A stretch of DNA of 15,612 bases from JBBTIS01 sp038059855 (GTDB lineage Bacteria; Elusimicrobiota; Elusimicrobia; JACQPE01). Shown here piece after piece: positions 1 through 6,413 of this stretch. The notes under the pieces were generated by a model. The model was given only the letters and a program-made list of their open reading frames with translations, ran no database searches and was not told where the DNA came from. The stretch is from NCBI GenBank assembly GCA_964357255.1, contig CAYHKQ010000059.1, positions 1-15,612 on the forward strand, in the 5' to 3' direction. A program made the position numbers and the translations under genes. Each line of letters begins with the position of its first letter. Within the stretch, counting starts at the first letter, position 1.

Positions 1-12
1 GATCTTATTAGA

Positions 13-48
13 GACTAAAGTCCTATTCGAAATTAGGACTAAAGTCCT
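13..48. repeat. Palindromic direct repeat next to the MBL gene stop
   Basis: The 12-mer GACTAAAGTCCT occurs at 13-24 and 37-48, separated by 12 bases. Each copy is close to a palindrome; the second reads AGGACT-AA-AGTCCT (35-48). The pair is also arranged around a central TTCGAA, with AGTCCTA on the left facing TAGGACT on the right, so the block can fold as one longer dyad. It lies directly after the stop codon of the minus-strand MBL gene and could act as its transcription terminator, but there is no clear T-run. It may continue as a longer array beyond the left edge of the window. Confidence 0.6.
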
Positions 49-49
49 G

Positions 50-901
50 CTATTTGGGTGGAACGACGATCATCCGGCCATCGTGTTTTTCGAGATACCC
101 GGAGCGCTGGGCGGGGTCGTGCTGAAATAACAAGAGCCATCGGCGCTCCTGGGCCATGGCGAGAATGCGGCGCTTGGACTCAAGGGTTTCCAGAGGGAAT
201 AAATCATAGCCCATAATCCACGGCAAGGGCACATGGGAAACCGTGGGTATCAAATCACCTAAAAAAATGGCGCCTTGGAAGCCCGATTCAATGACCACGC
301 ATTGATGGCCCCTGGTGTGCCCGCCGCTACGAAGCGTTTTGAGCCCGGGCTCGATCTCAAATTCACCCTGCACCAACTCCAGACGTTTCATCCGGTCGAG
401 ACATTCAAAATTCTCCGTCAGATAACTCGCCTGATTTCGTTCATGGGGATGCGCGGCGTCCTCCAATTCGTCCTTCTGGACGATATACTTGGCCTTGGCA
501 AAAGCGGGGATCGGCCTGTTCGACCCCGGCTCCCAAACCGTATTGCCCCCGCAATGGTCAAAATGAAGGTGGGTGTTGATGACGAGGCTGATGTCCGCGG
601 GGGTCAGTCCCAGTCCGGCCAAATCATCGCGCAACGTTCGCGGCCGTTCCACGCCGTAAATTTTTAAAAACTTGGGATCCTTCTCATATTTATCAGAAAG
701 TCCCGTGTCCACCAAAACCCATTTTCCAGACGGAGTTTTGATTAAAAGACAGCCCAAGGCAAGAAAAATCCGGTTTCGCTCATCCGGCGGACGAGGCTTT
801 TCCCAAAGCGCTTTAGGGATAACGCCGAACATGGCTCCGCCGTCTAATCGGAAATGCCCGTCGGACACAAGATGGATTTCAAAGCCCCCGATCTGGATCA
901 T
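50..901 (-). CDS. MBL-fold metallo-hydrolase (YtnP/AHL-lactonase-like)
   Basis: A 283-residue metallo-beta-lactamase-fold hydrolase. The di-metal signature HLHFDH is at residues 111-116. Further candidate ligands are His195 and His199 in GGHTRGHQ, the Asp of FLGDLIPT, and the late His of FQHDP. The N-terminal half has the pattern of lactonase-like MBL proteins (an NRI-x-LA strand, then LVDTGLSDK). From family knowledge, relatives hydrolyse lactones such as acyl-homoserine lactones, or other esters and phosphoesters. The sequence alone does not fix the substrate. There is no signal peptide, so it is probably cytoplasmic. The ATG at 899-901 has no good Shine-Dalgarno site but fits the family length. 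It diverges from folB across about 58 bases, which must hold both promoters. The fold is certain; the lactonase label is tentative. Confidence 0.85.
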   Translation of the reverse strand: MIQIGGFEIHLVSDGHFRLDGGAMFGVIPKALWEKPRPPDERNRIFLALGCLLIKTPSGKWVLVDTGLSDKYEKDPKFLKIYGVERPRTLRDDLAGLGLTPADISLVINTHLHFDHCGGNTVWEPGSNRPIPAFAKAKYIVQKDELEDAAHPHERNQASYLTENFECLDRMKRLELVQGEFEIEPGLKTLRSGGHTRGHQCVVIESGFQGAIFLGDLIPTVSHVPLPWIMGYDLFPLETLESKRRILAMAQERRWLLLFQHDPAQRSGYLEKHDGRMIVVPPK

Positions 902-959
902 GGTTTTGGGCGAATTTTAACAAATGAGTCATAATGGAACCGTCATGACTAGGCCCCGC

Positions 960-1271
960 ATGATCCTCAGGCTCGTCGAGGTTCCCCTTAAGCTATACAT
1001 CGGCGATTTACCGTGGGAAAAAAAACGCCGGCAAAAAGTTCTGGTGAACCTGGAAATTAAGGTTTCCGGCCAGCCGCCGGACTATTGGAAAATTTCCAAA
1101 GCGATTGTCCGCCAATTTTCCGGATCAAAATACGCTTGGGTGGAGCATTTGGCTGATGCGATGGGCGACTATCTTAAAACGGAATTCAAAATCAAGGGAC
1201 GCCTCGTCATCGGCAAATTCCCCTCCCTACCCGGCTCGCCGCGAATTTTTCAAGTCGAGCGACCCTTGTAG
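960..1271 (+). CDS. folB: Dihydroneopterin aldolase (FolB family)
   Basis: FolB cleaves 7,8-dihydroneopterin to 6-hydroxymethyl-dihydropterin and glycolaldehyde in folate synthesis; family members form cytoplasmic octamers. The family pattern is visible: a first strand leading to IGDLPWE, whose Glu corresponds to the conserved pterin-pocket residue near E. coli Glu22; a Tyr before the helix WKISKAI; WVEHLADAM, whose Glu matches the pterin-anchoring Glu; and IGKFPSLPGS, with the conserved Lys near the C-terminus. The ATG at 960 is preferred because it leaves the usual 14 residues before the conserved Gly and has an AGG six bases upstream. In-frame ATGs at 945 and 924 would add 5 or 12 residues not expected from the family. 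Its 3' end overlaps the convergent queD-like gene by 22 bases. It may act on monapterin or neopterin epimers as well. Confidence 0.8.
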   Translation: MILRLVEVPLKLYIGDLPWEKKRRQKVLVNLEIKVSGQPPDYWKISKAIVRQFSGSKYAWVEHLADAMGDYLKTEFKIKGRLVIGKFPSLPGSPRIFQVERPL

Positions 1272-1669
1272 ATCGCGCAGGAATTTTCCGTTTCCCACAG
1301 CCGGACCTCCAAAATTGAAAATCCCAAACGCCGAGCCTCGTCATAAACCATCTTGGCCAAATTTTCAGCGGTGGGATTAAAATCCACGGCCCGGACCGAT
1401 GGGTCGAGATCCCGCAAAGTTTTCAGCCAGGGATCCTTGCGATTTAGAATCATGCGATGGTCCAGGTTCTCGTCAATCCACCGGCCGATCTTGGCCTTGA
1501 TGTCCACGAAATCCACGACCATGCCGCGAGGGTCCAAACGCGGCGCAGCCAAAACGATCTCGAGCTTGCCGTTGTGGCCATGCAGATTCTTGCACTTGCC
1601 CTCATAGTTCAGAAGACGATGGCCGTAGGCAAAATTGATGATCCTGGTCACGCGATAAGGGCTAAACAA
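1250..1669 (-). CDS. queD: 6-carboxy-tetrahydropterin synthase / PTPS family (QueD-like)
   Basis: A 139-residue member of the 6-pyruvoyl-tetrahydropterin synthase/QueD family, which acts on dihydroneopterin triphosphate. Zinc ligands are His17 (GHRL) and His30/His32 (NLHGHN). The catalytic Cys26 sits four residues before HGH, the CxxxHGH arrangement of QueD and PTPS-I rather than the Glu form of PTPS-III. Also visible are MVVDFVDIK, LDHRMILN (Asp-His pair), NPTAENLA and the pterin-anchoring Glu in RLWETENS. The start is taken as TTG at 1669 because a GGAGG lies eight bases upstream; a GTG at 1690 lacks a ribosome site. It overlaps the end of the reductase gene by 8 bases and is probably translationally coupled to it. 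The product may feed queuosine (QueD) or a tetrahydropterin cofactor. Lying next to a pteridine-reductase-like gene, and with no queC or queE in view, leaves both open. Confidence 0.85.
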   Translation of the reverse strand: MFSPYRVTRIINFAYGHRLLNYEGKCKNLHGHNGKLEIVLAAPRLDPRGMVVDFVDIKAKIGRWIDENLDHRMILNRKDPWLKTLRDLDPSVRAVDFNPTAENLAKMVYDEARRLGFSILEVRLWETENSCAIYKGRST

Positions 1670-2393
1670 TGAGACGACCTCCGTCAACACTAAGCCAGGC
1701 GCCGGTGGAAAAATCCGCTTCTCTCAACAAAAAACCAACTGCCTTAGCCACGGCCTCGGGCGTGCCCAGGCGCTTTAAGATGGTGGCCCGGCGGATCGCT
1801 TGAGTCTGGGCCGCAGGGGTTCCGGGCGGCAATAGAACCGGACCGGGTAGCACGGCGTTGACCTGAACTCGAGGCCCCAAGGCCTTGGCCAATGCGTGCG
1901 TCAAATAAAGAACGCCAGACTTCGATAAACAATAGGGAATGTGCCCCGCGTAAGGCCGCAATCCGGACCAGTCTGCGATCAAAACAAGCCGCCCCTCGCC
2001 ATTTTTTTTCATGGCAAGGCCTAAGCGCTGAGCTAAAAAAAACGTGCTTTTGAGATTGACGTTGAACTGCCGGTCCCATTGATCGGACGTCACCCGGCCA
2101 AAAGGCGTCCTGTCGTAAACGCCCGCGCTAAAAACAGCTCCGTTGAGACGCGGCTCAAGACGCAACGCTTCACGGCCCAAGGCCTCGACCTCGTCCATCC
2201 TGCCCAAATCAGCCTTGAGCAAACTCACCCGCCGCACCCCCCGGCGACGCAACATCAACGCCAATTGCTTAGCGTCACGCTCGGATTGACGATAATGCAA
2301 AAGAAGATGCCTCGCCCCGCGACTTGCCAAATGCTCGGCAATTGCTCGGCCCACCCTCCTGGCCGAACCGGTAATCAGGCAGGCGATCATCAT
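1662..2393 (-). CDS. Short-chain dehydrogenase, FolM / pteridine-reductase-like
   Basis: A 243-residue NAD(P)H-dependent SDR. The cofactor loop is TGSARRVG (residues 8-15), the Arg-rich form typical of FolM and PTR1 pteridine reductases, followed by HYRQS, which suggests NADPH preference. The catalytic region IADWSG...GHIPYCLSK gives Asp141, Tyr154 and Lys158. An Asp three residues before the loop is how FolM and PTR1 align, where most SDRs have the active Ser. The usual NNAG is replaced by FSAG (88-91). The C-terminus FSTGAWLSVDGGR matches the FolM end pattern. FolM reduces dihydromonapterin and, weakly, dihydrofolate. The start ATG overlaps the receiver-gene stop as ATGA. Its position between a receiver gene and a QueD-like gene, near folB, supports a pterin substrate. 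An ordinary 3-oxoacyl-ACP-type reductase is the alternative. Confidence 0.8.
   Translation of the reverse strand: MMIACLITGSARRVGRAIAEHLASRGARHLLLHYRQSERDAKQLALMLRRRGVRRVSLLKADLGRMDEVEALGREALRLEPRLNGAVFSAGVYDRTPFGRVTSDQWDRQFNVNLKSTFFLAQRLGLAMKKNGEGRLVLIADWSGLRPYAGHIPYCLSKSGVLYLTHALAKALGPRVQVNAVLPGPVLLPPGTPAAQTQAIRRATILKRLGTPEAVAKAVGFLLREADFSTGAWLSVDGGRLIV
1678..1682 (-). promoter_or_regulatory. Shine-Dalgarno site of the queD-like gene
   Basis: On the minus strand GGAGG is followed by eight bases and then TTG (1669-1667). The site lies inside the last codons of the upstream reductase gene. It is the best ribosome site in this operon and decides the TTG start over the upstream GTG. Confidence 0.6.
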
Positions 2394-2803
2394 TTAGGCG
2401 AAGGCCCTGCGAGTTCCTCCACTTTACGGTACAGGCGCGCAATATCAAGCGGCTTAGTCAAATAACCATTCGCCCCCAGCTCAAAACTTCGATTGATCTG
2501 GCCCATCACATTAATCGTGGTCAGCATAATGACCGGCGTATTTTTTGTAACGCTGGACGAGCGGATGCCCTCAAGCACCTCCCATCCGTCGAGCTCGGGC
2601 ATATTGATATCCAAAATCACCAAGACCGGCCGTCTCAATATCGCCAGATTCAATCCATCGCGTCCGTTGTTGGCTTTAAGAACCTTGTACCCTTTTTGCT
2701 GTAATGCCAAGATAGTTGTTTCAAGAAGGGCCTCGTCGTCATCCACCACCAAAATGTAAGAGGGCGGATGCACCAAATCTTTAATCGCGTCCAAAAATCC
2801 CAT
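2390..2803 (-). CDS. Stand-alone response-regulator receiver domain
   Basis: A 137-residue CheY-like receiver with no output domain. The acidic pocket is Asp21-Asp22-Asp23, the phosphoacceptor Asp65 lies in VILDINMPELDGWEV, the switch Thr is Thr95 (MLTT) and Lys117 is in LTKPLD. All catalytic residues are present, so it should be phosphorylated by a histidine kinase, which is not in this window. The 15-residue N-terminal extension MGFLDAIKDLVHPPS is slightly amphipathic. It heads a minus-strand operon with the pteridine-reductase-like and QueD-like genes (ATGA overlap). It diverges from rpiB over 56 bases, so this gap should contain promoters for both directions. A functional tie to pterin synthesis is not obvious, and chance operon membership is possible. 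Confidence 0.9.
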   Translation of the reverse strand: MGFLDAIKDLVHPPSYILVVDDDEALLETTILALQQKGYKVLKANNGRDGLNLAILRRPVLVILDINMPELDGWEVLEGIRSSSVTKNTPVIMLTTINVMGQINRSFELGANGYLTKPLDIARLYRKVEELAGPSPK

Positions 2804-2859
2804 GACTTACAATTTACAAAAAACTCTTTAACCCGTTCGGAGTTCTGTACAATAGAATC

Positions 2860-3303
2860 GTGAAAATTGCCGTGGGCGCGGATCATGCCGGTTGGAAACT
2901 CAAAGAAGCCGTAAAACGACGCCTGGAACAAAAAGGCATTGGGGTCGAAGACCTCGGTTGCCAAAACCCGGAGCAAAAAGTTGATTACCCTGATTATGCG
3001 AGCCGGGTCGCCAAGGCCGTAGCCGCGAAACAGGCCGCTCTCGGCGTGCTGTGTTGCGGCACCGGAATCGGCATGTCCATTTCCGCCAACAAAATCCACG
3101 GCGTCCGCGCTAGCGTGGTCTGGGATCGGCGCTCGGCGCGCCTGGCGCGCGAACACAATGACGCCAACGTTCTATGCCTGGGAGGACGAATGATCCCTGT
3201 CCGGCGCGCGCTCTCAATGCTCGATGCCTTCTTAAGGACCTCCCCTTCGGGCGAACCCCGCCATCGCCGACGCATTAAAAAAATTCGCCGTCTTGAACAA
3301 TGA
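2860..3303 (+). CDS. rpiB: Ribose-5-phosphate isomerase B
   Basis: Interconverts ribose 5-phosphate and ribulose 5-phosphate in the cytoplasm; some relatives also isomerise allose 6-phosphate. The 147-residue protein shows the RpiB/LacAB pattern: GADHAGWKLK (Asp8, His9), VDYPDYA, CCGTGIGMSISANK with catalytic Cys66, REHNDANVLCLGGR, and the C-terminal phosphate-binding GEPRHRRRIKKI. The start is GTG at 2860. No Shine-Dalgarno site precedes it and a possible -10 hexamer TACAAT lies at 2848-2853, so the transcript could be nearly leaderless. The TGA overlaps the next gene's ATG by 4 bases. Together with transketolase 1.2 kb downstream it covers part of the non-oxidative pentose-phosphate pathway. 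Confidence 0.95.
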   Translation: MKIAVGADHAGWKLKEAVKRRLEQKGIGVEDLGCQNPEQKVDYPDYASRVAKAVAAKQAALGVLCCGTGIGMSISANKIHGVRASVVWDRRSARLAREHNDANVLCLGGRMIPVRRALSMLDAFLRTSPSGEPRHRRRIKKIRRLEQ

Positions 3304-3701
3304 AAAAAAACATTCTAATCGCCATTATTCTTTTAGCCTGTTCCCCCTTGCCAGCCGAGCCGCTCGATGAAGCCAAGAAAGCCTATCGCCAAAGCCAATA
3401 TGAAAAGACGATTGAAATTCTCGATCCCCTGGCCCAGGCTGAGGCGAAGGACGCTGAAATTTTCCTGCTCCTGGGCCACGCAACGGCTAAACTGGAAAAA
3501 TGGCCCCAAGCCATTGCCGCCTTTGAAAAGGCCGCCGAACTCGATCCCGCCTCCCTGGCGGCTCATTTGCAACTCGGATTCCTCTATGAAAAAACTAAGG
3601 AGCCGGAGAAGGCCAAGGCCGCCTGGCAAAAAGTTCTAAGCCTCGCTAAAAATGAAAAAACAAAAAAACTCGCTCAAAAACACCTGATTAATCTAAAGTA
3701 A
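3300..3701 (+). CDS. Exported TPR protein
   Basis: A 133-residue protein with an N-terminal signal sequence (MKKNILIAIILLACSPLPA) followed by about three tetratricopeptide units. One unit covers DEAKKAYRQSQYEKTIEILDPLA and the next two run over residues 50-115 (GHATAKLEKWPQAIAAFEKAAELDP; GFLYEKTKEPEKAKAAWQKVL). Cys14 in LLAC gives a weak lipobox (Leu at -2 is unusual). Cleavage after PLPA by ordinary signal peptidase is the alternative. Either way it should lie in the periplasm or be anchored to a membrane. TPR folds bind proteins, and no enzyme activity is implied. The start codon overlaps the rpiB stop (ATGA) and the next gene begins one base after its stop, so the three are co-translated. 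Confidence 0.85.
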   Translation: MKKNILIAIILLACSPLPAEPLDEAKKAYRQSQYEKTIEILDPLAQAEAKDAEIFLLLGHATAKLEKWPQAIAAFEKAAELDPASLAAHLQLGFLYEKTKEPEKAKAAWQKVLSLAKNEKTKKLAQKHLINLK

Positions 3702-3702
3702 A

Positions 3703-4362
3703 ATGAAGGATAGGGTAGACAAAAAAGTAAATCGGGTCGAACGCTCAGCCTTGTCCTTGGCCTTATCCGCTTTATCCACTTTATCCGCCTTATCCGCCCT
3801 CTCTTCTTGCTCTAGCCTTCCCCGAAGCGCCGTCAAGACAGGCTTTGATTTCACAACAATCCATGCCGTGGAAGTCCGCGCCAAGGACAGCATCGCGCCC
3901 TTGATTTCCCGCGAGCTTTTGCAAACAGGGGTCTCCCCGCTCTCGAGCGCGAAGGGAGCCGCCGTGCGGGCGGACGCGGTCTTAAAAATCGCCACGGCCC
4001 GCGAGAATCCGGAGCGGCGCTACATAATCCAAACCGCCAAGAAAAAAATCACGAGTTCCGTGTCCACGTCCCGCTCCGGCGAGGAAACCTCGAACACGGT
4101 GTCGTTTGAAGACGAGCCGACCCACGCGCCGCTTGAGGTCAGCGGCGCCTACCCTTACACCCAATCCTTTCTCGCAAGCCCGGAATCCAAAATCATCGCC
4201 ACCTACGCCCAGGTCTCCCTGGCCGGCGAACTCGTTCAAAGCAAAACCAATGAAGTGCTGTGGGCGGGCGCTTACGCCTACGAAGGCGTGGACCTCGACA
4301 GCGCTCTAGAAGGCGCTGTGCGCGGTCTCGTGCGCCAAATCCCCATTGGCGCCAACCGCTAG
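3703..4362 (+). CDS. Putative lipoprotein of unknown function
   Basis: A 219-residue protein, not assigned to a family. The N-terminus is basic (MKDRVDKKVNRVER). A hydrophobic Ser-Ala-Leu stretch follows, ending in LSSC, with Cys36 as a good lipobox cysteine, so it is probably a lipoprotein. The mature part has a beta-rich pattern: ADAVLKIATA, then RRYIIQTAKKKI, then a region (about residues 140-200) alternating hydrophobic residues and ending TNEVLWAGAYAYEGVDLDSALEGAVRGLVRQIP. Small outer-membrane lipoproteins that show dose-dependent metabolism of a signal or assist envelope assembly often have such a [V-L-W-x-G-x-Y] strand near the end, but no name is justified. It starts one base after the TPR gene's stop. 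The Ser-Ala-Leu signal region is encoded by a 9-base tandem repeat. Confidence 0.7.
   Translation: MKDRVDKKVNRVERSALSLALSALSTLSALSALSSCSSLPRSAVKTGFDFTTIHAVEVRAKDSIAPLISRELLQTGVSPLSSAKGAAVRADAVLKIATARENPERRYIIQTAKKKITSSVSTSRSGEETSNTVSFEDEPTHAPLEVSGAYPYTQSFLASPESKIIATYAQVSLAGELVQSKTNEVLWAGAYAYEGVDLDSALEGAVRGLVRQIPIGANR
3763..3798 (+). repeat. 9-base tandem repeat in a signal-peptide region
   Basis: Four in-frame units, TTATCCGCT, TTATCCACT, TTATCCGCC and TTATCCGCC, encode Leu-Ser-Ala or Leu-Ser-Thr. Decayed copies flank them (TTGTCCTTG at 3751 and CTCTCTTCT at 3799). The array forms most of the hydrophobic core of the lipoprotein signal peptide, so unit gain or loss would change its length without shifting the frame. 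Confidence 0.85.
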
Positions 4363-4394
4363 AGGTAATTATTTTCCGTGCTAAGTATAATAAT

Positions 4395-4526
4395 ACGACT
4401 CATGCAAATTCATTGCATTCCGCTCATCCTGAGCTTGTCGAAGGATGAATACAGGGTTTTTTGCGTCTTGGCTCATGGTTCGACAGGCTCACCATGAGCG
4501 GCTTTTTATCATTTTGCATGAGTCGT
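4395..4526. mobile_element. 132-base MITE-like palindromic element (two inverted REP-type hairpins)
   Basis: The ends are a perfect 14-base terminal inverted repeat, ACGACTCATGCAAA (4395-4408) against TTTGCATGAGTCGT (4513-4526). Inside are two hairpins in opposite orientation. The left pairs TCATCCT (4424-4430) with AGGATGA (4442-4448). The right pairs GCTCATGGT (4471-4479) with ACCATGAGC (4491-4499). Their 11-base loops, GAGCTTGTCGA and TCGACAGGCTC, are complementary to each other with one mismatch. There is no open reading frame, so it would need a transposase supplied elsewhere. The REP-like core resembles a short palindrome seen in many bacterial genomes (from memory). No target-site duplication is evident. 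It fills most of the 172-base gap between the lipoprotein and transketolase genes and may also end transcription of the upstream operon. Confidence 0.75.
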
Positions 4527-4534
4527 GAAGGTAA

Positions 4535-6397
4535 TTGACGACCTTAGAGAAACCGCAAATCAAAAAACTCGCGGCCTGCGCCGACTGGCTTAGGTTGCGC
4601 TGTTTAGAAGCCACCTCTGAGGCTGGATCCGGGCATCCCTCGTCCTGCCTGTCCAGCGCGGACTTGGCCGCGGCTGTGTTTTTTGCCGCGATGCGATATG
4701 ACACGGCTAATCCCGCTAGTTCTCATAATGACCGCTTTGTCCTTTCCAAGGGGCATGCCGCGCCCCTCCTCTATGCTTGCTGGTCCCTGGCTGGGATCAT
4801 TGCGCCGAAAAAGCTTTTAACGCTCCGGTCTATCGCCAGCGATTTAGAAGGCCATCCTACGCCGAGATTTCCTTTGGCCGAGGTGGCCACCGGCTCTTTG
4901 GGGCAAGGGCTCTCCATTGGACTTGGCATGGCCTTAGCCGCGCGCCTGGACCAAAGTCCATCCCAAATTTATGTTCTCATGGGCGACGGCGAAACCGCGG
5001 AGGGCTCGGTTTGGGAAGCCGCATCCCTTGCGGCGCATTACAAGCTCGGCAATCTCACCGCCATTATTGACGTCAACGGCTTGGGACAGAGCCAAAAAAC
5101 CATGTTTCACTTTGACACGGACGTTTACTCTCGCCGCTTCGAGGCTTTTGGCTGGCGCGTCAAAGCCATTGACGGCCATGATTTTTCTCAAATCCTTAAT
5201 GCCCTGAAGGAAGCGAAACAACCGAACTCCAAGCCTCTGGCCATTGTGGCCAAAACCGTCAAGGGGAAGGGCGTTCCCTTCATCGAAAATAAAGACGGCT
5301 GGCACGGCAAACCTCTTAAAAAAGGCGAGGAGCTCGAGCGAGCCTTGGCCCGGATCAACTCGCAGGGAAAATCGGATTTAACTCTTCCCGTGACCATGCT
5401 CAAACCGCAAACTAAAAAACCCCAGTCTCTTTCTCCTGCTCTGGCGCTTTCGCGCCCCAGCGCTCCTTCGTATAAGATCGGCGATCAAATCGCCACCCGC
5501 GAAGCCTATGGCGCGGCCTTGGCGAAACTGGGCGGCGCGGATTCCCGCGTCGTGGCTCTGGATGGGGACACAAAAAATTCAACCTATTCCGAAATTTTTA
5601 TGAAATCCTTTCCTGATCGCTTTATCGAAGGCTTTATTGCCGAACAAAATCTGGTGGGCATGGCCGTTGGCTTAGCCGCGCGCGGAAAAATTCCGTTTGT
5701 TTCCACTTTCGGGGCTTTCTTTGCCCGGGCTTATGATCAAATCCGCATGGCCGCGATTTCGCGGGCCAATGTCAAAATGGCCGGGTCCCATTGCGGGGTC
5801 TCGATCGGGGAAGACGGGCCTTCGCAAATGGCCTTAGAGGACCTGGCCATGATGAGGGCTATCCCCAAAGCCACAGTGCTTTATCCGGCGGATGCGGTGG
5901 CCGCCGAGCAAGCGGTGTTTGAGGCGGCTAGGACTCCGGGGATTGTTTATCTTCGCATGGGCCGGCCCAAAAATCCGGTGATTTACAAGGCTGATGAAAA
6001 ATTTCCGGTAGGCGGCTCCAAAATACTGCGGCAAAGCCCCAAGGACAAGGTCACGGTCGTTGGCGCCGGCGTCACTGTCTACGAGGCTTTAAAAGCCCAT
6101 GAAATCTTGGCGAAAGAAGGCATTGAAATCCGCGTCATTGACTGCTATTCGGTCAAACCCATTGACGAAGCCGCGCTCAAAGCCGCGGCGCGCGAAACAG
6201 GCCGGGTTTTAATAGTCGAGGATCATTATCCGGAAGGCGGCCTTGGCGACGCGGCGCTTGCGGCCTTGGCTGGGGAGCGCGTGGCCGTCAAAAAATTAGC
6301 GGTCAGTGACATTCCTCGCTCGGGAAAGCCCCAGGAACTCATTGAGGCTTACGGCATCAGCGCGTGGCACATTGCCCAGGCTGTGCGCCGGTTTTGA
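4535..6397 (+). CDS. tkt: Transketolase (full-length, animal-type)
   Basis: A single-chain, thiamine-diphosphate-dependent transketolase (620 residues) that moves two-carbon units from ketoses to aldoses in the pentose-phosphate pathway. Motifs in order: EAGSGHP (Gly31-Pro35), DRFVLSKGHAAP, TGSLGQGLS, the ThDP motif starting GDGE (150-153) and reaching IIDVN, KGVPFIENKDGWHGKPL, the pyrimidine domain with ALDGDTKNSTYSEIF, catalytic Glu370 in AEQN, STFGAFFARAYDQIRMA, GSHCGVSIGEDGPSQMALED, and a C-terminal domain ending in PRSGKPQELIEAYGI. By recall, length and motif wording resemble human TKT more closely than the roughly 660-residue E. coli type. The start is TTG at 4535: an in-frame TAA lies just before it and AAGG (4528-4531) is three bases upstream. 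A MITE-like element ends only 8 bases before this codon. Confidence 0.95.
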   Translation: MTTLEKPQIKKLAACADWLRLRCLEATSEAGSGHPSSCLSSADLAAAVFFAAMRYDTANPASSHNDRFVLSKGHAAPLLYACWSLAGIIAPKKLLTLRSIASDLEGHPTPRFPLAEVATGSLGQGLSIGLGMALAARLDQSPSQIYVLMGDGETAEGSVWEAASLAAHYKLGNLTAIIDVNGLGQSQKTMFHFDTDVYSRRFEAFGWRVKAIDGHDFSQILNALKEAKQPNSKPLAIVAKTVKGKGVPFIENKDGWHGKPLKKGEELERALARINSQGKSDLTLPVTMLKPQTKKPQSLSPALALSRPSAPSYKIGDQIATREAYGAALAKLGGADSRVVALDGDTKNSTYSEIFMKSFPDRFIEGFIAEQNLVGMAVGLAARGKIPFVSTFGAFFARAYDQIRMAAISRANVKMAGSHCGVSIGEDGPSQMALEDLAMMRAIPKATVLYPADAVAAEQAVFEAARTPGIVYLRMGRPKNPVIYKADEKFPVGGSKILRQSPKDKVTVVGAGVTVYEALKAHEILAKEGIEIRVIDCYSVKPIDEAALKAAARETGRVLIVEDHYPEGGLGDAALAALAGERVAVKKLAVSDIPRSGKPQELIEAYGISAWHIAQAVRRF

Positions 6398-6413
6398 TTT
6401 CAATCTCTTCAAA

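Noticed and set aside
2650..3156. 168-residue minus-strand frame spanning the receiver and rpiB
   Set aside because: It overlaps two well-supported genes in other frames and crosses their divergent promoter region.
3763..3798. Possible CRISPR-like or binding-site array
   Set aside because: Units are 9 bases, contiguous and in frame with a coding sequence; there are no spacers.
3693..3995. Minus-strand frame with repeated Ala-Asp-Lys units
   Set aside because: It is the complement of the Leu-Ser-Ala tandem repeat in the lipoprotein gene; the + frame has a sensible signal peptide and operon spacing.
6306..6413. N-terminal extension of the ResB-like protein back to GTG 6306
   Set aside because: These codons are an alternate frame of conserved transketolase C-terminal sequence, and ResB proteins start shortly before the first membrane helix.
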